Made by a program: the position numbers and the translations under genes. The notes beneath the pieces are model-generated. The model made no database searches and was not told the origin of the DNA. It saw only the letters and a list, made by a program, of their open reading frames with translations. From positions 62,001-126,000 of the forward strand of contig JBCAML010000003.1 of the NCBI GenBank assembly GCA_038503075.1: DNA of 64,000 nucleotides, written 5' to 3'. Origin of the DNA: Gyromitra esculenta. Lineage: Eukaryota; Ascomycota; Pezizomycetes; Pezizales; Discinaceae. Each line of letters starts with the position of its first letter. Position 1 is the stretch's first letter. Positions 10,160 to 21,671 of this stretch are shown one piece after another.

Positions 10160-10790
10160 CTCCGCCCCGCCTCGGGCGCCTCCTATGCCGCCTGTTTGAC
10201 TGCAGGATCGACTGCCATAGGAATCTCTCTGGCGATACCCATATACTGCCTGCTTGGTTGCTCTAGGCCGCCCATATTGACCCCGCTCGACAGCAGGATC
10301 GATCCCTCAAGCAAGCTCTCTAGGACGCCCATATAGACCCCGTTCGACTGCAGGATCGACCCCCCTAGCAACCCCCTAGCAGCGTCCCTAGCAGCGCCCC
10401 TAGGACGCCCATATTGGCCCCGTTCGACCACGGTATCGACCTCCCTGGAGCCCTCCCTAGCAACCCCCCTAGGACGCCCATATAGACACCGTTCGACAGC
10501 AGGATCAACCTCCCTGGAGACCTCCCTAGGACGCCCATATTGACCCCGCTCGACAGCAGGATCGACCCCGAGCGAGCTCCATATGACGCCTGTTCAACAG
10601 CAGGATCGGATCTCCGAGCGAGCTCCATATGGCGCCTGCTCGACAGCGAGATTGACCCCACCTAGCGAGCCCTATATGACGCCTGTTTGACAGCAGAATC
10701 GACAGCAGAATCGACCCCCATAGCGAGCTCTATACCGCCTGCTTGGGCACCTCTTTGATATTCTGTTCGACTGCAGGGCAGTAGAGCGGG
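10160..10790. repeat. GC-rich minisatellite, about 10 degenerate units
   Basis: Units of 45-80 bp are each built from AGGACGCCCATAT, GACCCCG.TCGACAGCAGG and ATCGACC.CCCT followed by a spacer (CCTAGCA or GAGCGAGCTC). Units begin at about 10200, 10266, 10321, 10401, 10471, 10528, 10583, 10630, 10677 and 10730; the later ones are shortened. Open frames read through it (for example 10365-10661 minus, with MGVLG-type repeats), but these follow from the repeat and there is no evidence of a protein. Confidence 0.7.
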
Positions 10791-10899
10791 GAGCGCAGGG
10801 GAAAGCGGGGAGCGCAGGGGACCATATATGTACATAGTATTGTAGATCTAGAGAATTGACAATATCGCATATATCCATTAGCTTGAAAACAGCGTGACA

Positions 10900-11150
10900 A
10901 GAGCGTGACCGTGATGCGTCTGTACAGACCCCAGGCCGTCCAGTGCGTCCAGTGCGTCCACAGAAGGTGATATCTAGGACGTACCAGGCGCGGATCTATT
11001 TTGGCTTTTGTCGGACGCAGGGCCTGCGTTGAGTACGTCGAGTGCGCCCACGCGTGAAAAACTTTAGGCGCTGCTCTGGACGAGCTGCCTAAAATAAACC
11101 CTCGTCCGGTACGCCCAGTGCGTAAAGTGTCCCACGCGCATATCAACGCA
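10900..11150. repeat. GTCCAGTGCG-rich GC block
   Basis: The word CCAGTGCGTCCA and relatives (CGAGTGCGCCCA, CCCAGTGCGTAAAG) recur within 200 bp. The flanks return to AT-rich sequence after 11160. It may be a continuation or relic of the minisatellite to its left. Confidence 0.4.
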
Positions 11151-11543
11151 GACCCTCCTTTTTGCTGATGTGACCTTACCAATATACTAGACACGGTGAA
11201 ATATACTATAGTATTGATGTGCTTGACATACCAGGACGTATAAATACAGTTAGATACATCTAAACGCACTAGGTTTAAAAAGCCTGAGTACGCACTGGCT
11301 TTTACTAATATGTTTCATTTACGCTGCTTTCAATTATGACAATCAACTTCAATAGTATGCACTATTATCTTCAATAGAATTAATAAAATCTTGTATAAAA
11401 TAAGTGAAACTTGAACTTATTTTTGCCATGTACTTCAAACATTTATATCTCCTCTCCCAACAGTTTTATGCTTTCATTATTTTTTTTATATTCCCATTTT
11501 CAGCAACATTTTTCTTCTATACAGTTATTAAAAATTAAAAAAT

Positions 11544-12410
11544 ATGGCAACTCCTTCAACTGAATGGTCAAGTGCTGAAGATGAAATTTTAATTGAACAC
11601 ATGATTAACAACCTTTTGATGGAATGGTCAAGTGGATCTAGTATTGTTGAAGGCAGGAGTGAAGATGCTTGTAGGCTTCGTTGGGAAATGGTTCTTATGA
11701 AAAGAGAGCCAACTAAGGAAGAAACAGAAAAATTTGCTACTATATATAAAGGGTATTAATCAATTTATGTTTTTGTTTTTGTTTTGTAAAATTACTAATT
11801 ATAGGAGCAATAGATCTTCAGATCCATTATGGAGTTACTTGCTTACATGTGACCCTATTGGTGTCAAAAAACCATGGGCAAACTTAGGCGATGATAAGAA
11901 TGCTTTAATTGCCAGTGAGAACAGACAATATGATTGGTATAAAGGGTTAGTAGCAATTTCTGGACCTTACCTTTTATATATAAGAAGGAATGGTTGCTAA
12001 CAAAATATATGACAATAAACAGGTCTCGTATCAAATTGTGGCAAACTATTGCATCACAAATGAAGATTCCATGGGGAGTAGTAGAAACAATGTTTTTTAA
12101 ATTGACGGAAAAGGAGCGGACAGAAGGGGTCAATGTTGGAGCTAATACTAGTTATCCTGAAATTTCTATGTCAACGGAACAGGCAAAAGAAGTCGATACC
12201 CATGTTAATGATCCTTATCCTGGTATTTCTACACCAACAAAACGGGCAAAGAGAGTTGATGTCCACGTTGATGATCATTATCAAGGTATTTCTACGCCAG
12301 GAAAAAGAGCAAAGAGAGTTGATACCCATGTTAGACATCTTTATCCTGGTATTTCTATGCCAACAGAAGAAACAGGTAAAATATTTTATTTAGGCCCCCC
12401 CTTGAACTAG
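11544..12410 (+). CDS. Myb/SANT-like DNA-binding protein with 21-aa repeats
   Basis: Three exons: 11544-11752, 11805-11945, 12023-12410; 245 residues. Introns are 52 and 77 bp, with TACTAAT/GCTAAC branch sites and TAG/CAG acceptors. Exon 1 carries a Myb/SANT-like helix set (EWSSAEDEILIEHM...GRSEDACRLRWEMV). Exons 2-3 carry a second, weaker one (KPWANLGDDKNALI...KLWQTIASQM...VVETMFFKL). The last exon adds 3.6 copies of a 21-residue repeat (type YPGISTPTKRAKRVDTHVDD) with basic KRAKR patches that could act as nuclear signals. The gene is AT-rich and sits in an AT-rich, repeat-laden island between two MITE copies. A DNA-binding role is inferred from the Myb pattern; targets are unknown. It could be a domesticated or transposon-associated gene. 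Confidence 0.7.
12133..12400 (+). repeat. 63-bp coding tandem repeat
   Basis: About 3.6 copies of a 63-bp unit fill the last exon of the Myb-like gene, each translating to a YPGIS...VDTHV block of 21 residues. The copies are close but not identical, and the unit length keeps the frame. Confidence 0.75.
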
Positions 12411-12503
12411 ATATATTCAATGTTTTTTTAAGCTTTTCTTTTAATATGTATTTATGAGCTTTAATTTACTGCTTGTTGTATTCATTTTCTCAATAACATA
12501 ATC

Positions 12504-12792
12504 ACCAAAATATTTAATTTGTCCTTTAGATTTACCTAGGCCCAGCCTACGTAACGCTGATCAAATAACTCAACACCTAGACATTGCATATGAAAATAGA
12601 ACTCAAATCCGGATGCACTGACAGTGCATGATTTCACGTCTAGTATAACCTTAAATCATATTAGTTGGGAAATTTATTATTTATGGGCCAGTGATACTTG
12701 GTGCGTAGTTTCGATGTGGCTCACTTTAGTTGGGGTTTTGGCAACCGTGCGTGCTTAGGTAAACTCAGAGGAGAAATTAAATTTCCTAGCGC
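12504..12792. mobile_element. MITE-like element, copy B
   Basis: The left arm 12504-12541 and the reverse complement of 12751-12792 share the core TTTAATTTGTCCT and TTTACCTAGG found at the ends of copy A (8681-8830). The internal 210 bp differ from copy A and have no open frame. It starts about 95 bp after the stop of the Myb-like gene. Confidence 0.65.
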
Positions 12793-12794
12793 TT

Positions 12795-13618
12795 GCATTA
12801 TAACTCGCCTTCTATATGTTGCTATAGCCACAATCGAAGCTACAGCCCAGAAGTGCGGGAATTCATGTTAGAGATGAATTTAAACTATTCCGGATCCTTC
12901 CTGTATATCTGATCGTGATTTCTGTGTTGCTAGCATTCAATCTCAAACCAGGTAGAGTAAAGCTTGGCACTTTACGCAATTTAGCCATGACAGGTGACGT
13001 CACAGCTACAACTCTGTTCCTGCTGCCATTGATATGCTGCCAACGAATACGCAAACGGTCGCAGAGTTCTCGAGTATTATGACTTTCTCGGTAGTTAGAA
13101 TACCTCCGCATAAGATCAAAAGAAAGCACATCATCCACTTTTCACAGTCTAGGGGGCTTCACTTGCCATAATGCCGTGGGATTGCTTTTATACTCTGGAT
13201 TGAGAAAGTCTCGGGGAGATGGAACTGATTGCACAGGATCAGCGGACCTAGAGACAGAAGACGTAAACTGTGGCGTCATGCGGCTCAGCCGCTTTTTGGC
13301 AAAGTGTCTGGCGAGGCGCGTCTGGGGTGCATAAAAGGCTGCAAACAAGACAAGATGAAGATCAAGAACAAGACCTGCAGGTTTTTAAGAGACGAGCAAG
13401 CAAGCTCTGAGGTAACTGTGACGACCTCCAAATTGCCTGACGTCATTAACCGGGGCTACAAGTTTAGCCATAGATATCAAGTCTCAAACCCAGGTATAGA
13501 TGGATAGTAGTAGTCTGACAGATCCTAGGGGTCAAACACTTTAAGGAGCTTCACAAATTACAGAAAGCAACAGCAAGCTCTGAGAGCTCCTCGATTGCGT
13601 TCACAATACTCTCTCACG
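12795..13618. other. Intergenic, upstream of SMP/C2 gene
   Basis: Open stretches on both strands (12863-13138, 13142-13348, 13229-13507) lack ATG starts or domain support. The right end should hold the promoter of the gene starting at 13619. Confidence 0.35.
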
Positions 13619-16600
13619 ATGGCACAACCGTACTCCGGTTCGAATCCCATTCCCAAAGTTTCAGACTTTCTCCGTGAAACCGCCGAAAAGGTCGAAGGAA
13701 GGTCACATCAGCAAAAAGCAGTTGATAAAGCTAATATTGCCAGCGAGCGAAAAAACGTCTTGCAGGGCCATGGATCGAAAGAAGGAAATAGGCGGATTGT
13801 GACAGATCCGACGACGGGAAATCAAGTGGTAATTGAGGATACAAACCATGAATTTGTGAAGGAGGCGCAAAACAATATTGTTGTTCCAAACGCTAATTTT
13901 CCCGATAGAAAAGATGGTCAGGTATGATATTTAAATTTATTTTATTCAGTATTATCGAGCACAGTTCCAGTTTCCTCGATCAGCCACATTTGACATCTTG
14001 CTCAAGCCCACAATCGAATTGCATCAAGATTGACTGTCCTCAGGCAACTTACTCTTCGCCGACCCAATCACATGACGAATACGCTCAGAAGCAAGATGTA
14101 ACTGCTCCCCCAGCTCCTGTAGCACCCCACTCGACCACCGACGTCCCAATCCACGGAGAAAAGACCAACATCCTCTTCCATCCCACGCCCTCGCTATCAC
14201 TGCAAGGAACCGTCTTCCGCGATCTCGAAAAACGTGTGACAACTCTCTGCATCGTACTCTTTGTTTCGATTGTCTTCTTGGGCCGTATCTTTTCAAATGG
14301 CTCCCTTGTTGGCCTTACCCTGGTCGGGGCTGGTGCAAGTTCATATGTCTGGTACTGGACTAAGAACTTAGTGGACGAATCCGGAAGCGTTGATTGGGAA
14401 TCTGAAAAGCGCCGTGGCGAGATAGCAACAGTAAATTTGATACCCGAGTCGGTAGAATGGATGAACAAGCTGCTCGGTCTTGGGTGGAATCTTGTGAACC
14501 CGGAAATGTTTAGTAGTATGGCAGATCTCCTGGAAGATGTTATGCAGGCTTCCGTTCCAGGTGTGATCGAAAATGTTCGAGTTGCAGATATATCGCAAGG
14601 CTCGAATCCTCTACGGATATTGTCCTTGAGGGCACTACCAGATATTGAAGCAATAGAGTTAAAAAAGGCTGCAACAGCAGCCAGAAGTGGAAGAGATGAA
14701 CAAGAAAAGTTGGCAGAGGAGGAGGGTGGAGAGGTCTATAATTTAGAGGCTTCGTTTGCTTATCATGCAGCACCGACCACAGGCAGAGGAGTGAGCAACA
14801 AGGCGAGAAATATGCATTTACAAGTAGAATTTTACGTTGGTGTCAAAGGTCTTTTTGGTGTCCCTCTACGTAAGTTATTGATACACCGAGCTAAATGGCC
14901 ACAGCTAAGCCTTTGATACAGCTATTTGGGTGGAACTCAAGAGCCTTGTCGGCACAGTCCGTTTACGGCTACAGCTTACCCCTGATCCACCATTTCTCAA
15001 AACACTTACCTTTACACTCATGGGCACGCCACAAGTCTCTGTATCATGTATTCCTATGGTCGAATGGGGTTTCAACGTTCTCAACCTCCCCCTAATCTCG
15101 CAGTTTGTCAATTCATCCATTGCAACCGCCGCAAGCGAGTATGTTGCACCGAAGAGCATGACTTTAGAAGTCGGGAAGATGTTACTTGGTGACGATGTTA
15201 AGAAGGAGGTTGAGGCTGTTGGTGTGTTGTGGATTAGGATCAAGAAGGCGGTTGGGCTGAGCAAACAAGATAAGAGGGGTAGCAGCGACGCGTATATCAC
15301 ATTAGCTTACAGCAAGGTTTTTTTCTGAGCCCTAATTCACTCATTTATATCAGGTACTAACAAGACTATAGTTTGAAAAACCAATGTATTCAACTCGAGT
15401 GATTGTTGATGATTTGAATCCAATATGGGAGGAGAGCACGGCGTAAGGGACCCCTAGGGTTCTTCGAATTCTCCGACTAACATGCAATCACCAGTCTCCT
15501 TGTTAAAGCTGACCACATCAAAGCCAACGAGTCACTTTCTGTTGAACTATGGGATTCTGACAGATGTAAGCGACTCCACCACTATCATATGCCATCTGAC
15601 CATACTAATACTTCGCAGTCACTGCCGATGACATAGTTGGAAAAGTCGAAATTCCTCTCCACGATCTCATGCTGAATCCTGGTATCATGCACCCACAAAT
15701 TTCCACGCTTACAGGAGCCGAATCTGGCACTCATATGCCCGGCGAACTCCACTGGGAAGTGGGATATTTCGGCAAACCTAGTTTTCGTCCTGCACTACGT
15801 ACATCAGGCAAAGATGTTAATCTCCCAGACAAGTTAAAGGACCTCCCTGAGCTACAAGATGACCAAGGAGTGCTGGAGAACTCATTGGAAGATGCTGTGA
15901 TGCATACGCCTCCTGATCCACTGTGGCCTTCAGGGATTATCTCGCTCGTTGTTCACCAAATCGTGAATCTTGAGATTAAAGACCTGACTGGGAGTTATGG
16001 TAACCGAAAAAACGGAAAGGAGTATTCGCCTGGTATGGAGACGGGAGAGATTAAGCAGGAAGAAGGTGGGAAACTTCCAAGTGCCTACTGCACGATAGCT
16101 CTCAACGATCAGCTCGTACGTTCTCTCTCCCTTCTCGTGCGTGCGAATTCATTTAACAACCCTGGCAGATCTATCGCACGCGCAGCAAAGTTGTAAGTAG
16201 CAAGCCTATCTTCAATGCGGGCTGTGAGCGCTTCGTCCGCGACTGGCGCTCTGCGGTTATCACTGTCACGGTTCGCGATGAACGCTACCGCGAACATGAT
16301 CCCATCCTTGGTGTTGTCCCGATGAAAATTTCCGATATTCTCCAAACTTCTTCTGAAGTCACACGATGGTTCCCTCTCGATGGTGGTATCGGATTCGGTC
16401 GGATTCGACTATCATTGCTGTTCCGTAGCGTTGAATTGAAGTTACCAAAGGAGTTGACTGGTTGGGATGTTGGTACATTCGAGTTCACCTCTGAGAAACT
16501 CGTCGCAGAAGGATATCCAACTGCCTCGAAGATCAAGCTCCGTACTGGCGGCTCTACTGGTACAATTCCACGAAAGAACGCAGCGAAAACTGCAGATGAC

Positions 16601-17620
16601 TTGATTGAGTGGTCCCTAGAGAAAGGTTCTAGCAAGAAGGGCACTGAACGCCGAGTGCGACTGCCCGTGAAACATCGGTACATGTCACCGATAACATTCG
16701 ACTTCTATGATTCCTCTCATAACCCCACCTCTCGCGGCCCAGACGCACATGCAACCTTCTGGCTAGATAAACTCGTTGACAATGAACCCACACCCATTCG
16801 TATCCCCATCTTCAAGACGTCAAACCCGCAAAGGTTTACTCAGAACCACATTACGGGACCCGAGGATGACCCGGGAATAGACCTGAAACAAGTGGGTACT
16901 TTAGTCTTCAATGGTCGCTTCAAAGCTGGGATGGACGATGATCACGAGAAATTCGCCTCCGACAACGACGCTAGAGAAACCTTTGAAACTTGGGCAGCTT
17001 GCTGCGGCGAAGGTACCAGAGACAATATCGTCCACAAAGAAACCAACCCCATTGTCGACGAGTTGCACGATATGAGTATTGCGAATATGAGGGACGATCT
17101 GGCAACTTTCGATAAAGGTCCCAAGAATCCCGAAGACGAAAAGCGCCTCACTGACCGCTATGGCAAAGACTGGACTGGCGTTTTTGAAGCTGGTAAACAT
17201 GAGCTTGATCCTAATGGTCAAAGACGGACGGACCACACTGGTGTCCATCACCATAGCGAAAATCAATACTCTTCCCTCTTACCAAGACAGTCTGACAGTG
17301 ATTCCGACAGCGATTCCGACAGCGATTCCGACCATCCATCTTCCGATTCTTCATATCATCACGTCACGGCTACCGACCCACCATCTCCTATAGCACGTGA
17401 AGACAGGAAACAAACCTCAAGTTCGATGAATCCAATCAAGTCTATAAAGAACTATCGTGAGAATCAGCGTACAACACACAGGAAGCATAGAGGGTTGATG
17501 CAATGGAAACCGATGAGGAGCATCGCATTTGCAAAGGACGAGGTCAAGTTTGCAGGGAGGAAACTGAGGGCGAAGACCAAGTTAACAGGGAGGGAACCGG
17601 ACGTAGAGACAGAAGTTTAA
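13619..17620 (+). CDS. SMP and C2 domain membrane-contact protein (Mug190/tricalbin-like)
   Basis: Seven exons: 13619-13921, 14044-14869, 14922-15316, 15372-15442, 15495-15565, 15619-16115, 16169-17620; 1204 residues, all junctions frame-consistent. A hydrophobic hairpin at about residues 167-205 would anchor it in the ER. An SMP lipid-binding domain follows (PIWVELKSLVGTVRLRLQL, MGTPQVSVSCIPM). Then come C2 domains: the first starts at GVLWIRIKKAVGLSKQDKRG, with SSDAYITL and LNPIWEE; the second starts near residue 660 (SGIISLVVHQIVNL). The C terminus has a Ser-Asp run and a basic tail. The family tethers ER to plasma membrane and moves lipids; the single-SMP, two-C2 layout and size resemble fission-yeast Mug190 more than three-C2 tricalbins. 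That subfamily choice is my judgement. Confidence 0.9.
17291..17332 (+). repeat. 12-bp coding microsatellite (Ser-Asp run)
   Basis: The unit GATTCCGACAGC is repeated about three times in tandem, giving an alternating Ser-Asp stretch of 12 residues within the C-terminal tail of the SMP/C2 protein. Confidence 0.7.
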
Positions 17621-18239
17621 GCTACCTTAAAAAATCTCCTTTGGCTCTTGTTTCAAATATATCAACTTTCTTTTTTCTTTTTAAATGTATTAGATTTGTA
17701 ATGAGAAGTGATTGTTAAGACGACATGTATGTACGTATACAAGAGTTATCGCAGGTCCCATGGGCCACGATTCCCAATAGTCAGCCCAGCGAGCGCCCCT
17801 TCAGATGGCTAGAGTGCGAGTGAATTTCAGAAGATCGTCTATCAACCCTAGCCTTCCCAACGCATTATCCAATCGCAAAAAGCAATTGTCGCCCAGATAT
17901 CCTTTTTATAGCTAGGAATTTGTCCACAGCACAATCTTTACTGTACAGAAGAGAACCCACCCAAACTATCTTTGAAATTGCCAACATACCAGCCCTAACC
18001 CACGGGCACTTCAAGACCATATCCGGGACTGGAGATCCTAGCCGGATAGAGGCTCTCGGCTACGATAAGCGACGGTACCAATTATCGATTATCCGAGATA
18101 GCAGGGGTCATGGAATTGAAGAATTGCCTAAATTTCTTTTTTAGGAAGAGCCGTCTGCCCATAAAGATACGCTCATATCGAGTAGGCCTTTGAACGGTCC
18201 CATATCTCCTCTTTATTTTTGAAAATAGATCTAGCAGTA
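17621..18239. other. Intergenic between SMP/C2 and MFS genes
   Basis: No ORF with support. It holds the 3' end of the upstream gene and the promoter/5' leader of the MFS gene. Confidence 0.4.
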
Positions 18240-20452
18240 ATGACGAAGGTTGATGAAGATTCCAGCACAGGTTTGCTCGCTGGCGGTGCCAACTATGGGA
18301 CTCTCTCAGCGCGACGGTCAGAAGACGAACCAGATGCAGCGCTAGCTTTGTTTAGGGACGAGCAAGAGCTACACGAACCCATCGATTCAGAGAAGGAAGG
18401 GAAGCTGGTCAGGAAGATTGATATTATGATCTTACCCCAGTAAGCCCTCAGTTTTCACAAGTTCACGAGCTGCCGTAGCTAACAGCTTTGATCCAAGTCT
18501 GGCCGTTTGTTACTGCTTCTTCTACATTGATGTTTGGCGCAAAACCGCTAGCAAGTTGGAGATATCAAGACTAACGGCTTCTAGAAAACAACGCTATCCT
18601 ACGCAGCTTTATTTGGGATCGAAAGAGATTTGAAACTCCATGGGAATCAATACAATTGGCTTTCGGCCGTTTTCTACGTTGGGTTCTTAGCGTAAGCATC
18701 AACGAGCGCTAGAACATCCACGATCATAGCCACTGACAGTATAATACTAAGCTTAGTTGGGCTTTTCCAACAAACTTTTTGCTGCAACGCCTACCAGTAT
18801 GTAGCGCCAGACTCTCAAATTCTTCAAAAGCTGATATACGTATCACAACAGGTCGGAAAGTACCTAGGCGTCAATATATTCATGTGGGGTTTCTTCCTAA
18901 GTATGAGATAGCAACCAAATAGCCATATACCGAAAAGAGAAAGCACTGATCCTCAAAAAGTGCGGCAGGCGGCATGTAAAGATTTCAAGAGTCTCGCAAC
19001 TCTACGAATTCTCGGTGGAGCTACAGAGGCGTGCGCTGATCCTGCTTTTATGTTGATAACATCGATGTGGTGTATGTTTTTAGCTAAGCCTCACGCATTG
19101 TGTTCATCCTGCTGATTTTTTCCCCCCCCCAGATACTCGGCGACAACAGCCCATTCGCATTGGGCTATGGTATTCTGCAAATGGTCTTGGAATTGCTGGT
19201 GGCGGTTTGCTGGGATATGCGATTGGACATATCAAAGGAGCACTTCCCTCATGGAAATACGAGTTTCTCGTTATAGGGTAAGAATCGACAACTGTGAAAT
19301 TCTGTCGGAGTAATTTTGACCCATTTTTGCAGCGCACTTTGTTCCATGTGGGGTATAGTGATGTTTATCCTACTTCCAGACTCACCGGTCACTGCCAAAT
19401 TTCTATCAAAGGAGGAGCGAAAGTTAGCCGTTGAACGACTTCGTGCAGACCAAACCGGGATCGAAAATAAAACCCTAAAACCACATCAGATTGTTGAAGC
19501 GTTTAAAGACTATAAGACATACTTCTTCTTTGCGCTTGCAACAGTTGCAAATATCCCGAACGGAGGAATCAGTAATTTTGGTATTGACTCTATCGCTCCC
19601 GCAGCTCACAGTAATGACTGATAATTTCCTACAGGAACCCTCATTATCAAGGGATTCGAGTTTTCTACATGTATGCTAGCCACCAAATAGAAGCACTAGT
19701 ACAGCTGACAAAAGTTCCTGATAGTGGTTACAACTCTTCTCCAAATCCCTTATGGTGTCGTTATCTCAGTTTCCATCCTCTCATGCGTCTATATCAACGA
19801 CCGTCTACCACCAAACAACCGCTGCAGAATGGTAGCTTTATTCATGATCCCGAACATAATCGGATCATTCGGTCTGTTTTTGGTACCTTCACATCATAAC
19901 GTGACTCGATTATTATGTTATTATATGACGGGGCCTTACAACGCAGCATTCGTATTAATTCTTTCGTTACAGATTGGAAATGTTGCTGGGTAAGCTTTAC
20001 CCAATACCCAAATAGATGGAACATTAGCTCATGGAGATTTAGACACACCAAGAAGGTTGTTTCCAATGCAGTTACATTTCTTGGGTACTGCTGCGGAAAC
20101 TTAATCGGGCCTTTTTTCTATAAAAGTAGTCAGAGGTAAAATTTCATCCCGGGTTTCTTATCTTTTACAGTAGCTCATGTTTTTGATAAACAGCCCAACC
20201 TACCCTCTCGGGATCGCCACTATGATCATCTGCAACATCGCAGAAGCAATCATAATTCTGGCACTGGGAATTCTACTCGCGAGGGAAAATCGGAGACGCG
20301 ACAAACTCCAAGAAGGCATCGAGCGTGATCTTAACTCAACAGCGTTCTCAGACATGACAGATAGAGAAAATGTGAGCGTATTTGCTTTTGAAATGATTGG
20401 TTTCCGGTCTGATTTATAGTGATTGCAGATCAATTTCAGATACATTTACTAG
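18240..20452 (+). CDS. MFS transporter, anion:cation symporter (allantoate permease-like)
   Basis: Thirteen exons: 18240-18439, 18498-18531, 18585-18691, 18757-18796, 18852-18900, 18961-19071, 19133-19277, 19333-19580, 19635-19670, 19725-19989, 20043-20135, 20194-20371, 20429-20452; 509 residues with every junction in frame. The order of landmarks matches the fungal ACS/Dal5 family: VRKIDIMILP, YIDKTTLSYAALFGIERDL, GNQYNWLSAVFYVGFLAW, LRILGGATEACADPAFMLIT, WYSANGLGIAGGGLLGYAIG, the mid-loop LLPDSPVTAKFLSKEER, and C-terminal APTYPLG-like SPTYPLGIATM and ENINFRYIY. Twelve membrane helices are expected. The family imports carboxylated nutrients such as allantoate, nicotinate, biotin or pantothenate at the plasma membrane; the substrate is not predictable. 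The very high intron count is notable but usual for this family. Confidence 0.92.
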
Positions 20453-21671
20453 AGATTAGGCACATCCGATGGTGGCGCAGACGCGATATTCAAATAGAAC
20501 ACAACTAGAGTAGAAGAAGCTTTCCACAAGAATTTTGGCAAATTGATCTCTTTTCGTGGCATCATTTCAACTTTCCCGTACTATGCAGAGATCAAGGATA
20601 CAGTCACGCTCAAGTTGATGATATCCAGAGCTAGTCTAGACAGATCTAATAACAGGGTTAGTGCTATTTAACTATTTATGACCAAAGTCGAGGGAAATGC
20701 TCTCAATCCCAACATAACTCGCTTAGAAAATTATCAAAAGTGCCTCCGAGGTATTATATAAAGATATGAGTAAACGATTCATCCACAGAAAATCAGTGGA
20801 AAAATAAATGAAAATCCCGCATTTATAAGCGTATAGGGTGTGAAGTTAGAACGGTCAGGATGTTTAGTCATAGCGATTGAGCTACGAAAAACTGTTTTTC
20901 GGTACCCCAGTCGTTCCAACCCCTCATACGCTTGTGCAGGGGATGGTTTATGTAGGCACATCACATAAGACATTTCCAAACATCTACAACTTAATGCGAG
21001 AAATACATTAAGAATGGCGTTGTAGGAAGTAAATTTGCCAGAGGAGAGGAACAAAGTCAACAAGTCAACCAGAGTTCGTATACCTACCCAAAGCAGAACA
21101 CACATCCCATGAAGCAGTCCTCATATCTTTAGAAAATGCAACTTTCCCAAAAAAAAAAAAAAAGGAACGTGGCGCAGGCAGCTACAACTCCAAAAAAATA
21201 TCTTTTCCATAAAGAATACGACAGATAAAATGGCTCATTCACCAATATGGTCCATGCCCCTGAGAGAAACATCGTTCCCTGGTTTGACATACACAATTTA
21301 TGGTAGCCTCGCTGCTATTTACAACCTAAAACAGTAGACCCACATGACGTTTATTCAACTTATCTAAATCCAGACTCATTGTAAATATCCCCAGCTCTAC
21401 AAAGCTCATAACGCGGTTTATACAAAAATTACACCAATCCTTCCAAGAACCATAACATAAGAAAATCATAAACCATAGAAACCATATCCCATCTATGTAT
21501 ACAGTTGTAAAGACCCAAAAATAAAGAGAATGACCCAACCCCCAGAAAAAAACCCCCAAAGGAAATATGCGTATATACAGAAAATAAACTCCCAAGACCC
21601 CAATGAGATGAAGAACGTGAAATTTTTACCCCCCCCAAACCAAGAACGCCAAAAAAAAATATCCAGCCACG
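20453..21671. other. Intergenic between MFS and CFEM genes
   Basis: The two genes converge here. Only compositional open frames are seen. A 14-base A tract is at about 21150-21163 and a C8 tract at 21630. No RNA gene recognised. Confidence 0.4.

Noticed and set aside
10183..10661. Repeat protein with MGVLG/GVYMGVLG units on the minus strand
   Set aside because: The frame follows the DNA minisatellite and has no other coding evidence.
12863..13348. Two minus-strand open frames before the SMP/C2 gene
   Set aside because: They begin at non-ATG codons, have no domain, and lie in what should be a promoter.
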